Below are positions 49,349 through 57,587 of a stretch of DNA of 64,000 nt, piece after piece. A program made the translations under genes and the position numbers. The DNA comes from Glaciimonas sp. PAMC28666. GTDB lineage: Bacteria; Pseudomonadota; Gammaproteobacteria; Burkholderiales; Burkholderiaceae_D. The first letter of the stretch is position 1, and each line of letters starts with the position of its first letter. The notes under the pieces were generated by a model. That model worked only from the letters and a program-made list of their open reading frames with translations, was not told where the DNA came from and made no database searches. Location of the stretch: positions 1,550,001-1,614,000 of the forward strand of contig NZ_CP070304.1 in NCBI RefSeq assembly GCF_016917355.1. Direction: 5' to 3'.

Positions 49349-49668
49349 TTGGATACGCGCTCCGTAGGTTGCAATAAGGTGCAAATTGGGTGAGGCAAGG
49401 CGGGATAACAGCCTGACTAAACTCGCAGCGAATCGTAAAACATTGGGGCGCTTCCATTCCAATGCTTTGTATGCATGCCGTTATGCATTTTTTGCATGGA
49501 TGTTGTTTGGCCTGGGTAGTGCTCCTGTCAAGCGCGGCTTCTTTCCCGGTCTTTCGCGAAAGTAATCCAGACGGCGTTTATGCCACCTAAGCTGAGGGTG
49601 CTGCTCGGATCGCTTCTCCGGCACAGGGCGCAAATCCGTGACAAGGCCACGATGCGATAGCCCCGATT
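49349..49668. other. Intergenic region gdhA / LysR gene
   Basis: 320 bp without a gene. It carries repeated ATGCAT motifs at 49471-49476 and 49483-49488, with a TGCAT at 49493-49497, and an inverted CATTGG/CCAATG pair nearby (49441-49446 and 49457-49462 region). These lie about 120-150 bp upstream of gdhA and could be regulator sites. Confidence 0.45.
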
Positions 49669-50679
49669 TTATTTTTTGGCGTGGCTGGCTGTGGGGCCGT
49701 TTATTTTACTTTTTAGTTTATCCGTGACCTGCCTGATTTTGGTTGCAGGAGCCCGTGACTCTTGCTGTTGCAACAGATAGGCCCATAGCCGGGCCACCAC
49801 CGGCTTACCCGGTCGCTGTGCGGTTGGACGCTCGCGATACAGGCGAATTTCCATGGTGGCCTCCCATTCGGTGGCGCTATCGTCCACGCGCGCCAATTGC
49901 TTTAATTTGACTTCACGCGTCACCGCAGATTCGGGCAAAAAAGCCACGCCATGGCCTTCTAGCGCCATCATTTTCAAGCCTTCGGCCATGTCAGTTTCAT
50001 AACGCTTCTCCAGATGCAACGGCTTCTTTGCATCGGCTAATATCAGCTCCACCATACGTCCGAGATACGCGTTACTGGTATAAGACAAGAAAGGTAACGG
50101 GGCTGCGCTGGTACCAGGGAACAAATGATCCGGCTCTCCGGCTTTGTTGCAGTGGGCGTAAGCGCGCAATACCTCACTGCCCAGGGTCAACATGTCATAA
50201 CGGCCAGAATCAAGTTGCACCGGTTGGCGCGGATGGTGATAGCACAACAGTAAATCGCACCCGCCATCGACCATCGTCATCACAGCATCATGCACATTAA
50301 GCGCGATCAGACGCGTGGTGAGGGGGCCGAAATCGGTCTCTAATAAGCGAATCCAGCGCGGCATATACGTTAACGACAACGTATGCGGGACAGCAAAATC
50401 AACCGTGCTCAATCCCGTCGGACGTTTACCGCGCATCAACGCGCGCGCATTGTTAATTTGTCCGAGCATTTCCATCGCCTGCTCGTAAAATACTTCTCCC
50501 GAAGGCGTTAAACGCGTGGGATACGAAGTGCGATCAATCAGATCCGCGCCAAGCCACGCTTCAAGCGATTGTATTCTGCGCGAAAACGCCGGCTGCGTGA
50601 CGTGACGCAGTTCTGCCGAACGGCTGAAACTATGCGTTTCTGCCAACGAAATAAAGTCTTCTAACCATTTGCTTTCCAT
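49669..50679 (-). CDS. LysR family transcriptional regulator (HypT-like)
   Basis: LysR-type regulator, 336 residues. The N-terminal winged helix-turn-helix (about 1-62) reads WLEDFISLAETHSFSRSAEL and QPAFSRRIQSLEAWLGADL, then the linker helix and the periplasmic-binding-like effector domain (about 90-300). The C-terminus adds a basic Ser/Lys tail of some 30 residues. The start WLEDF and VTQPAFSRRI resemble the YjiE/HypT branch, but that is from memory. It lies 320 bp upstream of gdhA on the same strand, so control of gdhA is possible but unproven. Confidence 0.85.
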   Translation of the reverse strand: MESKWLEDFISLAETHSFSRSAELRHVTQPAFSRRIQSLEAWLGADLIDRTSYPTRLTPSGEVFYEQAMEMLGQINNARALMRGKRPTGLSTVDFAVPHTLSLTYMPRWIRLLETDFGPLTTRLIALNVHDAVMTMVDGGCDLLLCYHHPRQPVQLDSGRYDMLTLGSEVLRAYAHCNKAGEPDHLFPGTSAAPLPFLSYTSNAYLGRMVELILADAKKPLHLEKRYETDMAEGLKMMALEGHGVAFLPESAVTREVKLKQLARVDDSATEWEATMEIRLYRERPTAQRPGKPVVARLWAYLLQQQESRAPATKIRQVTDKLKSKINGPTASHAKK

Positions 50680-50866
50680 CCCGCTATCGTAACGCGAAGT
50701 CAGCGTTCAGAGGGCCTATTGCTGGCCAAAAAATATCAAATGATGGCCATAAATTGAATGTACCGTGGAATTGGCTCATTCGGATAGCGGCATCCGGGCG
50801 CAATATTATGCCAGCGAACCGATCAACGCTTTCCCCCCCCTCGCCCATCGGCGGCCAAAGCTGACA

Positions 50867-52738
50867 TCAAACTTCAGCAAAGGGCATCTGCGGAATCGAG
50901 GAGGATGCAACGGCTGCGGCCTCTTCAGGATTGGCCTGCTGACGCGCCCACATTTGTGCATACGCGCCATTCGCTGCCAATAGTTGACCGTGCGTGCCAC
51001 GCTCGATAATGCGACCATGATCCAGCACCAAAATTTGTTCGGCATCGGCAATCGTCGACAACCGATGTGCGATGACCAGGGTGGTCCTGTTTTTTGCTAT
51101 TTCTTTTAATTGCGTCTGGATTGCCTGTTCAGATTTGGAATCCAATGCTGACGTGGCTTCATCGAAAATTAGCAGCGCCGGATCTTTTAGCAAAGTACGC
51201 GCAATCGCCACGCGTTGCTTTTCTCCGCCGGACAATTTCAATCCGCGTTCGCCCACCATGGACGCATAGCCAGCCGGTAAAGACTCAATGAAATCGTGAA
51301 TATGCGCAGCCTTCGCCACTGCAATAATTTGGGCTTTGCTGGCATTCGGCATGCCGTAAGCAATGTTGTACTCTATGCTGTCATTAAATAAGACTGTGTC
51401 TTGCGGCACGATGCCAATGGCCTGACGTAAAGACGTTTGCGTAATGGCGCGCAAATCCTGCCCGTCGATGGTAATTTTTCCCTGATCGATATCGTAAAAG
51501 CGGAATAGAAGGCGAGATAACGTCGACTTGCCCGAGCCGCTGTGACCGACGACCGCAGTGGTGGTACCGGCAGCGATCGTAAAGTCAACATCGAACAAAA
51601 TTTGCCGATTGCTTTCATAACTAAAATCAACATGCGAAAAATGGACCTGCGCGCCGCTGGTGAAAAGCGGCATGGCATCAGGTGAATCGGCAATTTCACG
51701 GTTCTCATCCAGCAGCGAAAACAGGCGCTCCATATCGGCCAGACTTTGTTTAATCTCACGATAAATGACACCCAAAAAATTGAGGGGTATATATAACTGG
51801 ATCATGAATGAATTCACCAGGACCAAATCCCCCAACGTCATTTTTCCGTCAATGACACCCTGCGTTGCACGCCACAAGATCAACGTCACAGCGATGGCAA
51901 TAATCAACGACTGCCCGGTGTTGAGCAACGATAACGAGGTCTGCGATTTCACTGCCGCGGTTTCATAATCACGCAACCCGTCATCGTATCGCTTGGCCTC
52001 GTAGGCTTCATTGCCAAAATATTTGACGGTTTCGTAATTGATCAGAGAGTCGATCGCTTTGGTATTGGCTTTCGAATCAAGCGCATTCATGGTGCGGCGG
52101 AAATGCGTGCGCCATTCCGTCACTACGACGGTAAAAGCAATATAAATGATCAGGGCGCCGCCAGTGATCACAGTGAACCAGATATCGTAATGAATTGCGA
52201 GATAACTCAGCACTAGCGTAATTTCCACCAGCGTCGGCAAGATGCTAAATAAGGTGTATGAAACCAGCGATGATATGCCTCGCGTACCGCGTTCAATATC
52301 ACGCGTCATTCCACCTGTTTGCCGGTTTAAATGGAAGCGTAAGGACAATGCATGTAAATGTCTGAACACCTGCAGGGCAATGGTCCGCACCGCACGTTGG
52401 GTCACTCGCGCAAAAACAAATTCGCGCAACTCAGTAAACAATGTTGTACTGAGTCGTAACGCGCCATAAGCTGCCAGGATGCCAAGCGGTAAAACCAGCA
52501 TAGCCTGGGGATGCAATGCTGTGATAGTCATGCTATCCACTAGTCGCTTAAGGACCAGGGGGACGCCAACGTTTGCCATTTTGGCACCCACCAAAAACAA
52601 TAGCGCCAACGAAACACGCCATTTGTACGTCCATAAATAGGGTATCAACGTTTTTAAGGTAGACCAGTCACTCCGTTTAGGAGCAGGCGCGGATGCCGGA
52701 TTAGCGACATCTGGAGAAGGAGAAGAGTAACGACGCAT
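50867..52738 (-). CDS. Atm1-type ABC exporter (ABCB7/HMT1-like)
   Basis: Half-size ABC exporter, 623 residues, acting as an inner-membrane homodimer. A hydrophilic N-terminus is followed by six membrane helices (about 40-330, with LVLKRLVDSMT and FHLNRQTGGMTRDIERGTRG) and the ATPase domain. The latter has GHSGSGKST, signature LSGGEKQRVAIART, Walker B ALLIFDEATSALD and the H-loop VIAHRLSTI. The RQTGG-x-x-R-D-I-E-R-G motif marks the Atm1/HMT1 family, whose bacterial members export glutathione or metal-glutathione conjugates. Isolated gene. Confidence 0.93.
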   Translation of the reverse strand: MRRYSSPSPDVANPASAPAPKRSDWSTLKTLIPYLWTYKWRVSLALLFLVGAKMANVGVPLVLKRLVDSMTITALHPQAMLVLPLGILAAYGALRLSTTLFTELREFVFARVTQRAVRTIALQVFRHLHALSLRFHLNRQTGGMTRDIERGTRGISSLVSYTLFSILPTLVEITLVLSYLAIHYDIWFTVITGGALIIYIAFTVVVTEWRTHFRRTMNALDSKANTKAIDSLINYETVKYFGNEAYEAKRYDDGLRDYETAAVKSQTSLSLLNTGQSLIIAIAVTLILWRATQGVIDGKMTLGDLVLVNSFMIQLYIPLNFLGVIYREIKQSLADMERLFSLLDENREIADSPDAMPLFTSGAQVHFSHVDFSYESNRQILFDVDFTIAAGTTTAVVGHSGSGKSTLSRLLFRFYDIDQGKITIDGQDLRAITQTSLRQAIGIVPQDTVLFNDSIEYNIAYGMPNASKAQIIAVAKAAHIHDFIESLPAGYASMVGERGLKLSGGEKQRVAIARTLLKDPALLIFDEATSALDSKSEQAIQTQLKEIAKNRTTLVIAHRLSTIADAEQILVLDHGRIIERGTHGQLLAANGAYAQMWARQQANPEEAAAVASSSIPQMPFAEV

Positions 52739-52815
52739 GGATGGAATCTAGAGGAATAGTTTATGCTACAGGTCAATCAACCATTGTAGCCGTTAAGGAT
52801 TAAAGGATTACCAAC

Positions 52816-53241
52816 ATGACTGAACAAATTAACGACCAAACCTTGGGTGAATTACCAGTTGGTAAAATGCCCCAACTGCGCGTGATGCCTATGCCGAGCG
52901 ACGCCAACGTTTATGGCGACGTCTTCGGTGGTTGGATTATGGCGCAAGTGGACGTTGCCGGCTCATTGCCAGCGACTCGACGCGCCAATGGCCGCGTGGC
53001 AACCATCGCAGTGAATTCATTTGTTTTCAAAAACCCTGTGTTTGTGGGCGATCTGTTGTCGTTTTATGCGGACATCGTCAAAGTCGGCAATACATCAATT
53101 ACCGTCTATGTAGAAGTCTACGCCGAACGCAACCGTCTGCAAGCAGAGACAGTGAAAGTGACCGAAGCAACGTTAACCTATGTTGCGACCGATCCAAGTC
53201 GCAAACCACGGCAGATCCCCAAATTGGATACATTGGGTTAA
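52816..53241 (+). CDS. Acyl-CoA thioesterase (YciA-like hotdog fold)
   Basis: Cytoplasmic thioesterase of the YciA/BACH hotdog family, 141 residues, hydrolysing acyl-CoAs. The catalytic aspartate lies in VYGDVFGGWIMAQVD, the signature of the family; FKNPVFVGDLLSFYA follows. An AAGGATT ribosome site precedes the ATG. Single rightward gene, convergent with the IclR gene, with a hairpin between them. Confidence 0.93.
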   Translation: MTEQINDQTLGELPVGKMPQLRVMPMPSDANVYGDVFGGWIMAQVDVAGSLPATRRANGRVATIAVNSFVFKNPVFVGDLLSFYADIVKVGNTSITVYVEVYAERNRLQAETVKVTEATLTYVATDPSRKPRQIPKLDTLG

Positions 53242-53304
53242 GTCGACTAAGCAGTCAAAACAGGCTAAATGGGCGCAAATACAGGCCGTGCAGGTAAATT
53301 AGCA

Positions 53305-53332
53305 GCAGTGAAGCCAGCCTTGGCTTTACTGC
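53305..53332. terminator. Hairpin between the thioesterase and IclR genes
   Basis: GCAGTGAAGCCA (53305-53316), four-base loop, TGGCTTTACTGC (53321-53332): 12 pairs with one G-T wobble, overlapping the IclR gene's stop codon at 53326-53328. No T-run, so termination may be weak or Rho-assisted; it separates two convergent units. Confidence 0.5.
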
Positions 53333-54126
53333 CCATGATAACTCCCCAGCTCGCGCGAAATAGCCGCGGCCGCCTGTTTTACAATGGGAATTAAGGCCTG
53401 CATCCGCTTGTGCGGCATGTAAGGTAGTGTGCTCGACACACTGATAGCGGCAACGATCGTATGACTGGCGTCACGAATCGGTGCCGCCACGCAACGGATC
53501 GACGGTTCGTTGTCTTCCAGATCAAAGGAAAAATCTCCCTTTGCGTATTGCTGCATTTGCGCAAGAAATTCGCTCCAGCTGCCTTTTTTCAACAATTTAG
53601 CGCTGTCGACGGTATTTGCAAACGACCGTTTCTCGTACAGCTCTTTCCAGCCGTCTTCAGCTAACCCTAGCATCAACGCTTTCCCGACCCCGGTGGTCGC
53701 TATCGGCATTCGATGACCAACCCGCGATCGCATCTCCAGGCCCTTCTTACCGGAAATTTTATCCAGATAAAGAACATCATCCGCATCCTTTATGGCGAGA
53801 TGAATAGTGTCATTCGTTTGCTCTGCCAGCGATTCCAGATAAGGTCGCGCCACGACAGAAAGCGACACCTCTTCGCGCGCTTGAAACCCTAATTCAATTA
53901 GCTTCGGCCCAAGCACGTACCCGGTAATCGGACTAAAGCGTAAATATCGCTCCTGCACCAGGCAACTGGCAAGTCTGTGCGTCGTACTGCGAGTGGTTCC
54001 GACCGCACTGGCGATGTCCATCAAATCACGTGCGCCCGTTGCTACCGCCTGTACCACGGCCAGACCGCGCGTCAAGGTTTGCGTACCGGTGGGATTACTT
54101 TCAACTACTCCGGTTGGCTTGGTCAT
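53326..54126 (-). CDS. IclR family regulator, probably of the galactonate genes
   Basis: IclR-type DNA-binding regulator, about 266 residues from the ATG at 54126 (a GTG three codons earlier is also possible). The N-terminal winged helix (about 15-75) reads LTRGLAVVQAVA and DIASAVGTTRSTTHRLASCL. The effector domain (about 90-260) includes PYLESLAEQTNDTIHLAI, GKALML and RCVAAPIRD. It is transcribed divergently from dgoK-dgoA-dgoD, which makes control of galactonate catabolism likely. Escherichia coli uses a GntR protein (DgoR) instead. Confidence 0.88.
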   Translation of the reverse strand: MTKPTGVVESNPTGTQTLTRGLAVVQAVATGARDLMDIASAVGTTRSTTHRLASCLVQERYLRFSPITGYVLGPKLIELGFQAREEVSLSVVARPYLESLAEQTNDTIHLAIKDADDVLYLDKISGKKGLEMRSRVGHRMPIATTGVGKALMLGLAEDGWKELYEKRSFANTVDSAKLLKKGSWSEFLAQMQQYAKGDFSFDLEDNEPSIRCVAAPIRDASHTIVAAISVSSTLPYMPHKRMQALIPIVKQAAAAISRELGSYHGQ

Positions 54127-54243
54127 ATTCAACACTTTCTTTTTTTATTCGGTATTAGACGGTCACGAACCGACATCCGAGGCACATTGCAGGCGATAAA
54201 TGATAGAAATCTAAGGCGTATTTTACACAAATAAAGCCACAAA

Positions 54244-54258
54244 TCCCACATATTGGGA
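54244..54258. promoter_or_regulatory. Candidate IclR operator TCCCA-N5-TGGGA
   Basis: A perfect inverted repeat TCCCA-CATAT-TGGGA (54244-54258) ending 14 bp upstream of the dgo -35 element. Its size and position suit binding by a dimeric regulator such as the divergently encoded IclR protein. Confidence 0.5.
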
Positions 54259-54272
54259 CTTAGTTTCATATA

Positions 54273-54301
54273 TTGACAAAATAAATGCGAAGGGCTAGAG
54301 T
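54273..54301 (+). promoter_or_regulatory. Promoter of dgoK-dgoA-dgoD
   Basis: Perfect -35 TTGACA (54273-54278), 17-bp spacer, TAGAGT (54296-54301; four of six). Predicted leader of about 140 nt before dgoK. Confidence 0.65.
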
Positions 54302-54446
54302 GCGATAACTGGTGAACTGCTCGTGACCTGCTGCAAGTTAACAGCAAGTCCGTTATCTGAACACGGTTTAACCGCCTTGTCGCTTTGCCATAAATAACCG
54401 ACCACCAACCCACGATAATGCCGCAGGTACCGGGAAAGAAAAACTC

Positions 54447-55499
54447 ATGAATCAAACCCAATTAATCGCATTGGACTGGGGCACCTCGTCGTTACGCGCA
54501 TATCGCATCGGTCAGCATGGTGTGGTACTGGAACAACGCGCGCTTTCCACCGGGATTATGCATTTACCGAATGTCACGCCCGCCGAGCAACAAGCGCTAG
54601 GCGACAAGGCTGGCTTCGAACTGGCTTTCCAACAAGCTTGCGGCGACTGGTTAGGCGACGCACCGCAATCGCCGGTCATCGCTTGCGGCATGATCGGCAG
54701 CATGCAAGGCTGGTGCGAAGCACCTTACTTGCCGACGCCTATTACTATCAATCAGATCGGCAAGACCTTGAAAGCGGTCCAAACCGTCAGCGGGTTCACC
54801 GTCCATATTGTTCCCGGCCTGGTACAACACTCTACCTTGCCAAATGTGATGCGCGGCGAAGAAACTCAGGTGATCGGCGCATTGGCCATCGCAGCTGAAA
54901 AACGCGGCAAGCATCAACGTGGGGTTGACGATGTATTGATTGGCTTGCCGGGCACGCATTCAAAATGGGTACGCGTCCATCAGCATAGTACGGAGCCCAC
55001 AATTCAGCATTTCGACACGTTCATGACCGGCGAAGTTTACGCCGCTTTGTGTGCACATACTATTTTAGGGCGAACCATGCAAATGGATGCCTCCGTCGAT
55101 GACGATGACAAAAAAAATGCGCCAAACAATGCGGCTTTTTTGCGCGGCCTGGACGTGGCGCAGACGGTGGCCGGACGGGCCGGCGTGCTGTCTACAATCT
55201 TCAGTTCCCGGACCTTGGGATTGACCGGTGTGCTGAATGGTGCCGGTCAACGCGAATACCTTTCAGGGCTATTAATCGGCCATGAAATCGCAGTATTGCG
55301 GGGTTCGCTGGAAGAGTTGCCGCATCCACCACAGCAGATCATTCTGGTGGGCGATGCCGCTCTATGTGCGCGCTATAAGACGGCATTGGAGGTCTATGAT
55401 ATTGGCAGCGGTGCCACCGCGACAGTGCAAGCGACGGAACGCGGATTATGGATGTTGGCCGCCCAGGCTGGATTGGTGTCCGTTAGCACAACAGCTTGA
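54447..55499 (+). CDS. dgoK: 2-dehydro-3-deoxygalactonokinase
   Basis: Kinase converting 2-dehydro-3-deoxy-D-galactonate to its 6-phosphate in the De Ley-Doudoroff pathway. The 350 residues show the ASKHA start IALDWGTSSLRAYR, then CGMIGSMQGW, RGEETQVIGAL, GLPGTHSKWV and FMTGEVYAAL, all typical of DgoK. It is the first gene of the operon, ending 74 bp before dgoA. Confidence 0.96.
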   Translation: MNQTQLIALDWGTSSLRAYRIGQHGVVLEQRALSTGIMHLPNVTPAEQQALGDKAGFELAFQQACGDWLGDAPQSPVIACGMIGSMQGWCEAPYLPTPITINQIGKTLKAVQTVSGFTVHIVPGLVQHSTLPNVMRGEETQVIGALAIAAEKRGKHQRGVDDVLIGLPGTHSKWVRVHQHSTEPTIQHFDTFMTGEVYAALCAHTILGRTMQMDASVDDDDKKNAPNNAAFLRGLDVAQTVAGRAGVLSTIFSSRTLGLTGVLNGAGQREYLSGLLIGHEIAVLRGSLEELPHPPQQIILVGDAALCARYKTALEVYDIGSGATATVQATERGLWMLAAQAGLVSVSTTA

Positions 55500-55573
55500 T
55501 GCAGCGCAGCCTAAAGATGCCCGATGAAAAAGAAATACCGATAGAACTTGTGGCTCCATTTAAGGAAAACCGG

Positions 55574-56194
55574 ATGTTAAAAAATGCGATGAAACAATGC
55601 GGCATGATCGCGATTTTACGCGGCATCCAGCCTGGCGAAGTCGGCGCGATTGGCGCAGCGCTTTACGACGCGGGATTTCGTATTATCGAAGTGCCGCTAA
55701 ACTCCCCGGAGCCGTATGAAAGTATTCGCCGGTTACGGTCAACCGTGGCCGCTGATTGCGTTGTGGGCGCTGGGACAGTATTAACCGAAAAACAGGTGAT
55801 GGAAGTAAAAGATGCGGGTGGTGAAATCATCGTCATGCCGCACAGCGATCCCATCATTATTGGCGCTGCAAAGCACGCCGGACTTGCCTGTGCCCCCGGT
55901 GTTGCCACTGTCACCGAGGCGTTTTCGGCGCTGGCGGCCGGTGCGGATATCCTCAAAATGTTTCCGGCCGAACAGCTCGGGCCGATGGTCGTAAAAGCCT
56001 GGCGCGCCGTGATTCCGGCGAATGTTGCGTTAATTCCGGTAGGCGGGATTACACCAGAAAATATGGCAAATTTTATCGCTGCCGGCGCATCCGGATTCGG
56101 GCTCGGATCAGCTCTTTATAAGCCTGGTATGGATGCCGAACAGGTACGACTAAATGCTGAAAAATTTATTGCCGCATGGCGCACCTTCGCTTAG
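55574..56194 (+). CDS. dgoA: 2-dehydro-3-deoxy-6-phosphogalactonate aldolase
   Basis: Class I aldolase splitting KDPGal into pyruvate and glyceraldehyde-3-phosphate. The ATG at 55574 (AAGGA eight bases upstream) gives 206 residues, the size of Escherichia coli DgoA; the frame is open to a TTG at 55496 overlapping the dgoK stop, but this would add 26 residues outside the family. Motifs: [17 protein letters not shown] with the catalytic Glu, VGAGTVLT, and the Schiff-base lysine in [10 protein letters not shown]. Similar KDPG aldolases are excluded by the dgo context. Confidence 0.95.
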   Translation: MLKNAMKQCGMIAILRGIQPGEVGAIGAALYDAGFRIIEVPLNSPEPYESIRRLRSTVAADCVVGAGTVLTEKQVMEVKDAGGEIIVMPHSDPIIIGAAKHAGLACAPGVATVTEAFSALAAGADILKMFPAEQLGPMVVKAWRAVIPANVALIPVGGITPENMANFIAAGASGFGLGSALYKPGMDAEQVRLNAEKFIAAWRTFA

Positions 56195-56237
56195 GCACCA
56201 AACAAGACAGCACGCAAAAGAATACGGAGATGACTGC

Positions 56238-57386
56238 ATGAAAATCACGAAACTTACTACTTACATTGTGCCGCCGCGGTGGTGCTTTCTAAAAATCGAA
56301 ACCGATGAAGGTGTAGTTGGATGGGGCGAGCCAGTGGTTGAAGGACGCGCGCATAGCGTCGCGGCTGCGGTGGAAGAGTTATCAGACTATCTGATCGGCA
56401 AAGATCCACGCAACATCGAAGATCACTGGACGGTATTGTATCGCGGCGGATTTTATCGCGGCGGCGCCATCCACATGAGTGCGCTGGCGGGTATCGATCA
56501 GGCTCTTTGGGATATCAAAGGCAAAGCGCTCGGCGTCTCGGTCAGTCAGCTCTTGGGGGGGCCTGTGCGCGATAGCATCAAAGTGTATTCATGGATCGGT
56601 GGTGACCGTCCGGCTGACACCGCGGCGGCGGCTAAAGATGCTGTCGCACGCGGCTTTAGTGCGGTCAAGATGAATGGTACGGAAGAGTTGCAGTTTGTTG
56701 ACTCGTATGAAAAAGTTGAGGCGATGCTGGCCAATGTCGCAGCGGTTCGCGATGCGGTCGGTCCTCACATCGGCATCGGCGTCGACTTTCACGGTCGCGT
56801 TCATAAACCGATGGCAAAAATTCTGATCAAGGAACTTGAACAGTACAAACTGATGTTCATCGAAGAGCCAGTTTTGAGCGAAAACTATGAGGCGTTAAAA
56901 GAGCTGGCGCATCTCACCAGCACGCCTATCGCGCTAGGGGAAAGACTTTATTCACGCTGGGACTACAAACGTGTTCTCAGCGAAGGATACGTCGATATCA
57001 TCCAGCCGGATGTGTCACATGCGGGCGGCATCACAGAAACCCGAAAAATCGCCACTATGGCCGAAGCTTACGATGTCGCCGTCGCGCTGCATTGCCCGCT
57101 TGGGCCCATTGCATTGGCAGCATGCTTGCAAGTCGATGCGGTTTCTTATAATGCGTTCATTCAGGAACAAAGTCTCGGCATCCACTACAACGAGAGCAAT
57201 GATCTGCTCGATTATGTCGTCGATCCGGGGGTCTTCGCTTATAACGAGGGCTATGTCACGATCCCGCAAGGCCCTGGATTGGGAATCGAAATCAATGAGG
57301 AGTATGTAAAAGAACGCGCAGCACTTGGGCATCGCTGGCGCAATCCAATCTGGCGCCACAAAGACGGCAGTTTCGCCGAATGGTAA
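56238..57386 (+). CDS. dgoD: D-galactonate dehydratase
   Basis: Enolase-superfamily enzyme that dehydrates D-galactonate to 2-dehydro-3-deoxygalactonate, the entry step of the pathway. From the ATG at 56238 (GGAG upstream) the protein has 382 residues, equal to Escherichia coli DgoD. Characteristic are the start [14 protein letters not shown], the capping-domain loop [14 protein letters not shown], the metal ligands in VDFHGR, FIEEPV and GERLYSRWD, and the catalytic His in [10 protein letters not shown]. An upstream in-frame start at 56154 overlaps dgoA and was not used. Last gene before the terminator; no galactonate transporter gene is present in the window. Confidence 0.96.
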   Translation: MKITKLTTYIVPPRWCFLKIETDEGVVGWGEPVVEGRAHSVAAAVEELSDYLIGKDPRNIEDHWTVLYRGGFYRGGAIHMSALAGIDQALWDIKGKALGVSVSQLLGGPVRDSIKVYSWIGGDRPADTAAAAKDAVARGFSAVKMNGTEELQFVDSYEKVEAMLANVAAVRDAVGPHIGIGVDFHGRVHKPMAKILIKELEQYKLMFIEEPVLSENYEALKELAHLTSTPIALGERLYSRWDYKRVLSEGYVDIIQPDVSHAGGITETRKIATMAEAYDVAVALHCPLGPIALAACLQVDAVSYNAFIQEQSLGIHYNESNDLLDYVVDPGVFAYNEGYVTIPQGPGLGIEINEEYVKERAALGHRWRNPIWRHKDGSFAEW

Positions 57387-57433
57387 CGCTGTTTCGGTAT
57401 CACGTCTGGCTTTCAGAAAACTAATTAAGATTC

Positions 57434-57477
57434 AAAAAAATCCCTGAGATGCATCGCGCATCTCAGGGATTTTTTTT
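57434..57477. terminator. Bidirectional terminator between dgoD and fadD
   Basis: A perfect 14-bp stem AATCCCTGAGATGC (57439-57452) / GCATCTCAGGGATT (57458-57471) with a five-base loop, flanked by A7 on the left and T8 on the right. It can end the rightward dgo operon and leftward fadD transcripts. Confidence 0.95.
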
Positions 57478-57587
57478 ACGAAAGACTCAGGGAAAAACGT
57501 TTATTCTTAAAAATAACGCACACCGTTTTAGCTGAATCGTAAGCTGATTACAAGTTTATCCGCCCTCTTGCAACTCTTATGCAGCCC

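Larger units (their letters stand above)
54127..54446. other. Divergent control region IclR gene / dgo operon
   Basis: 320 bp containing the rightward dgo promoter and an inverted repeat next to it. On the minus strand a TAAAAT element (54220-54225) could serve the IclR gene but lacks a clear -35. The rest (about 54308-54446) is dgo leader without a recognised motif. Confidence 0.6.

Noticed and set aside
49349-49462. 38-residue N-terminal extension of GdhA
   Set aside because: The extension covers the promoter-like region and does not resemble the family; ATG at 49348 gives a standard length.
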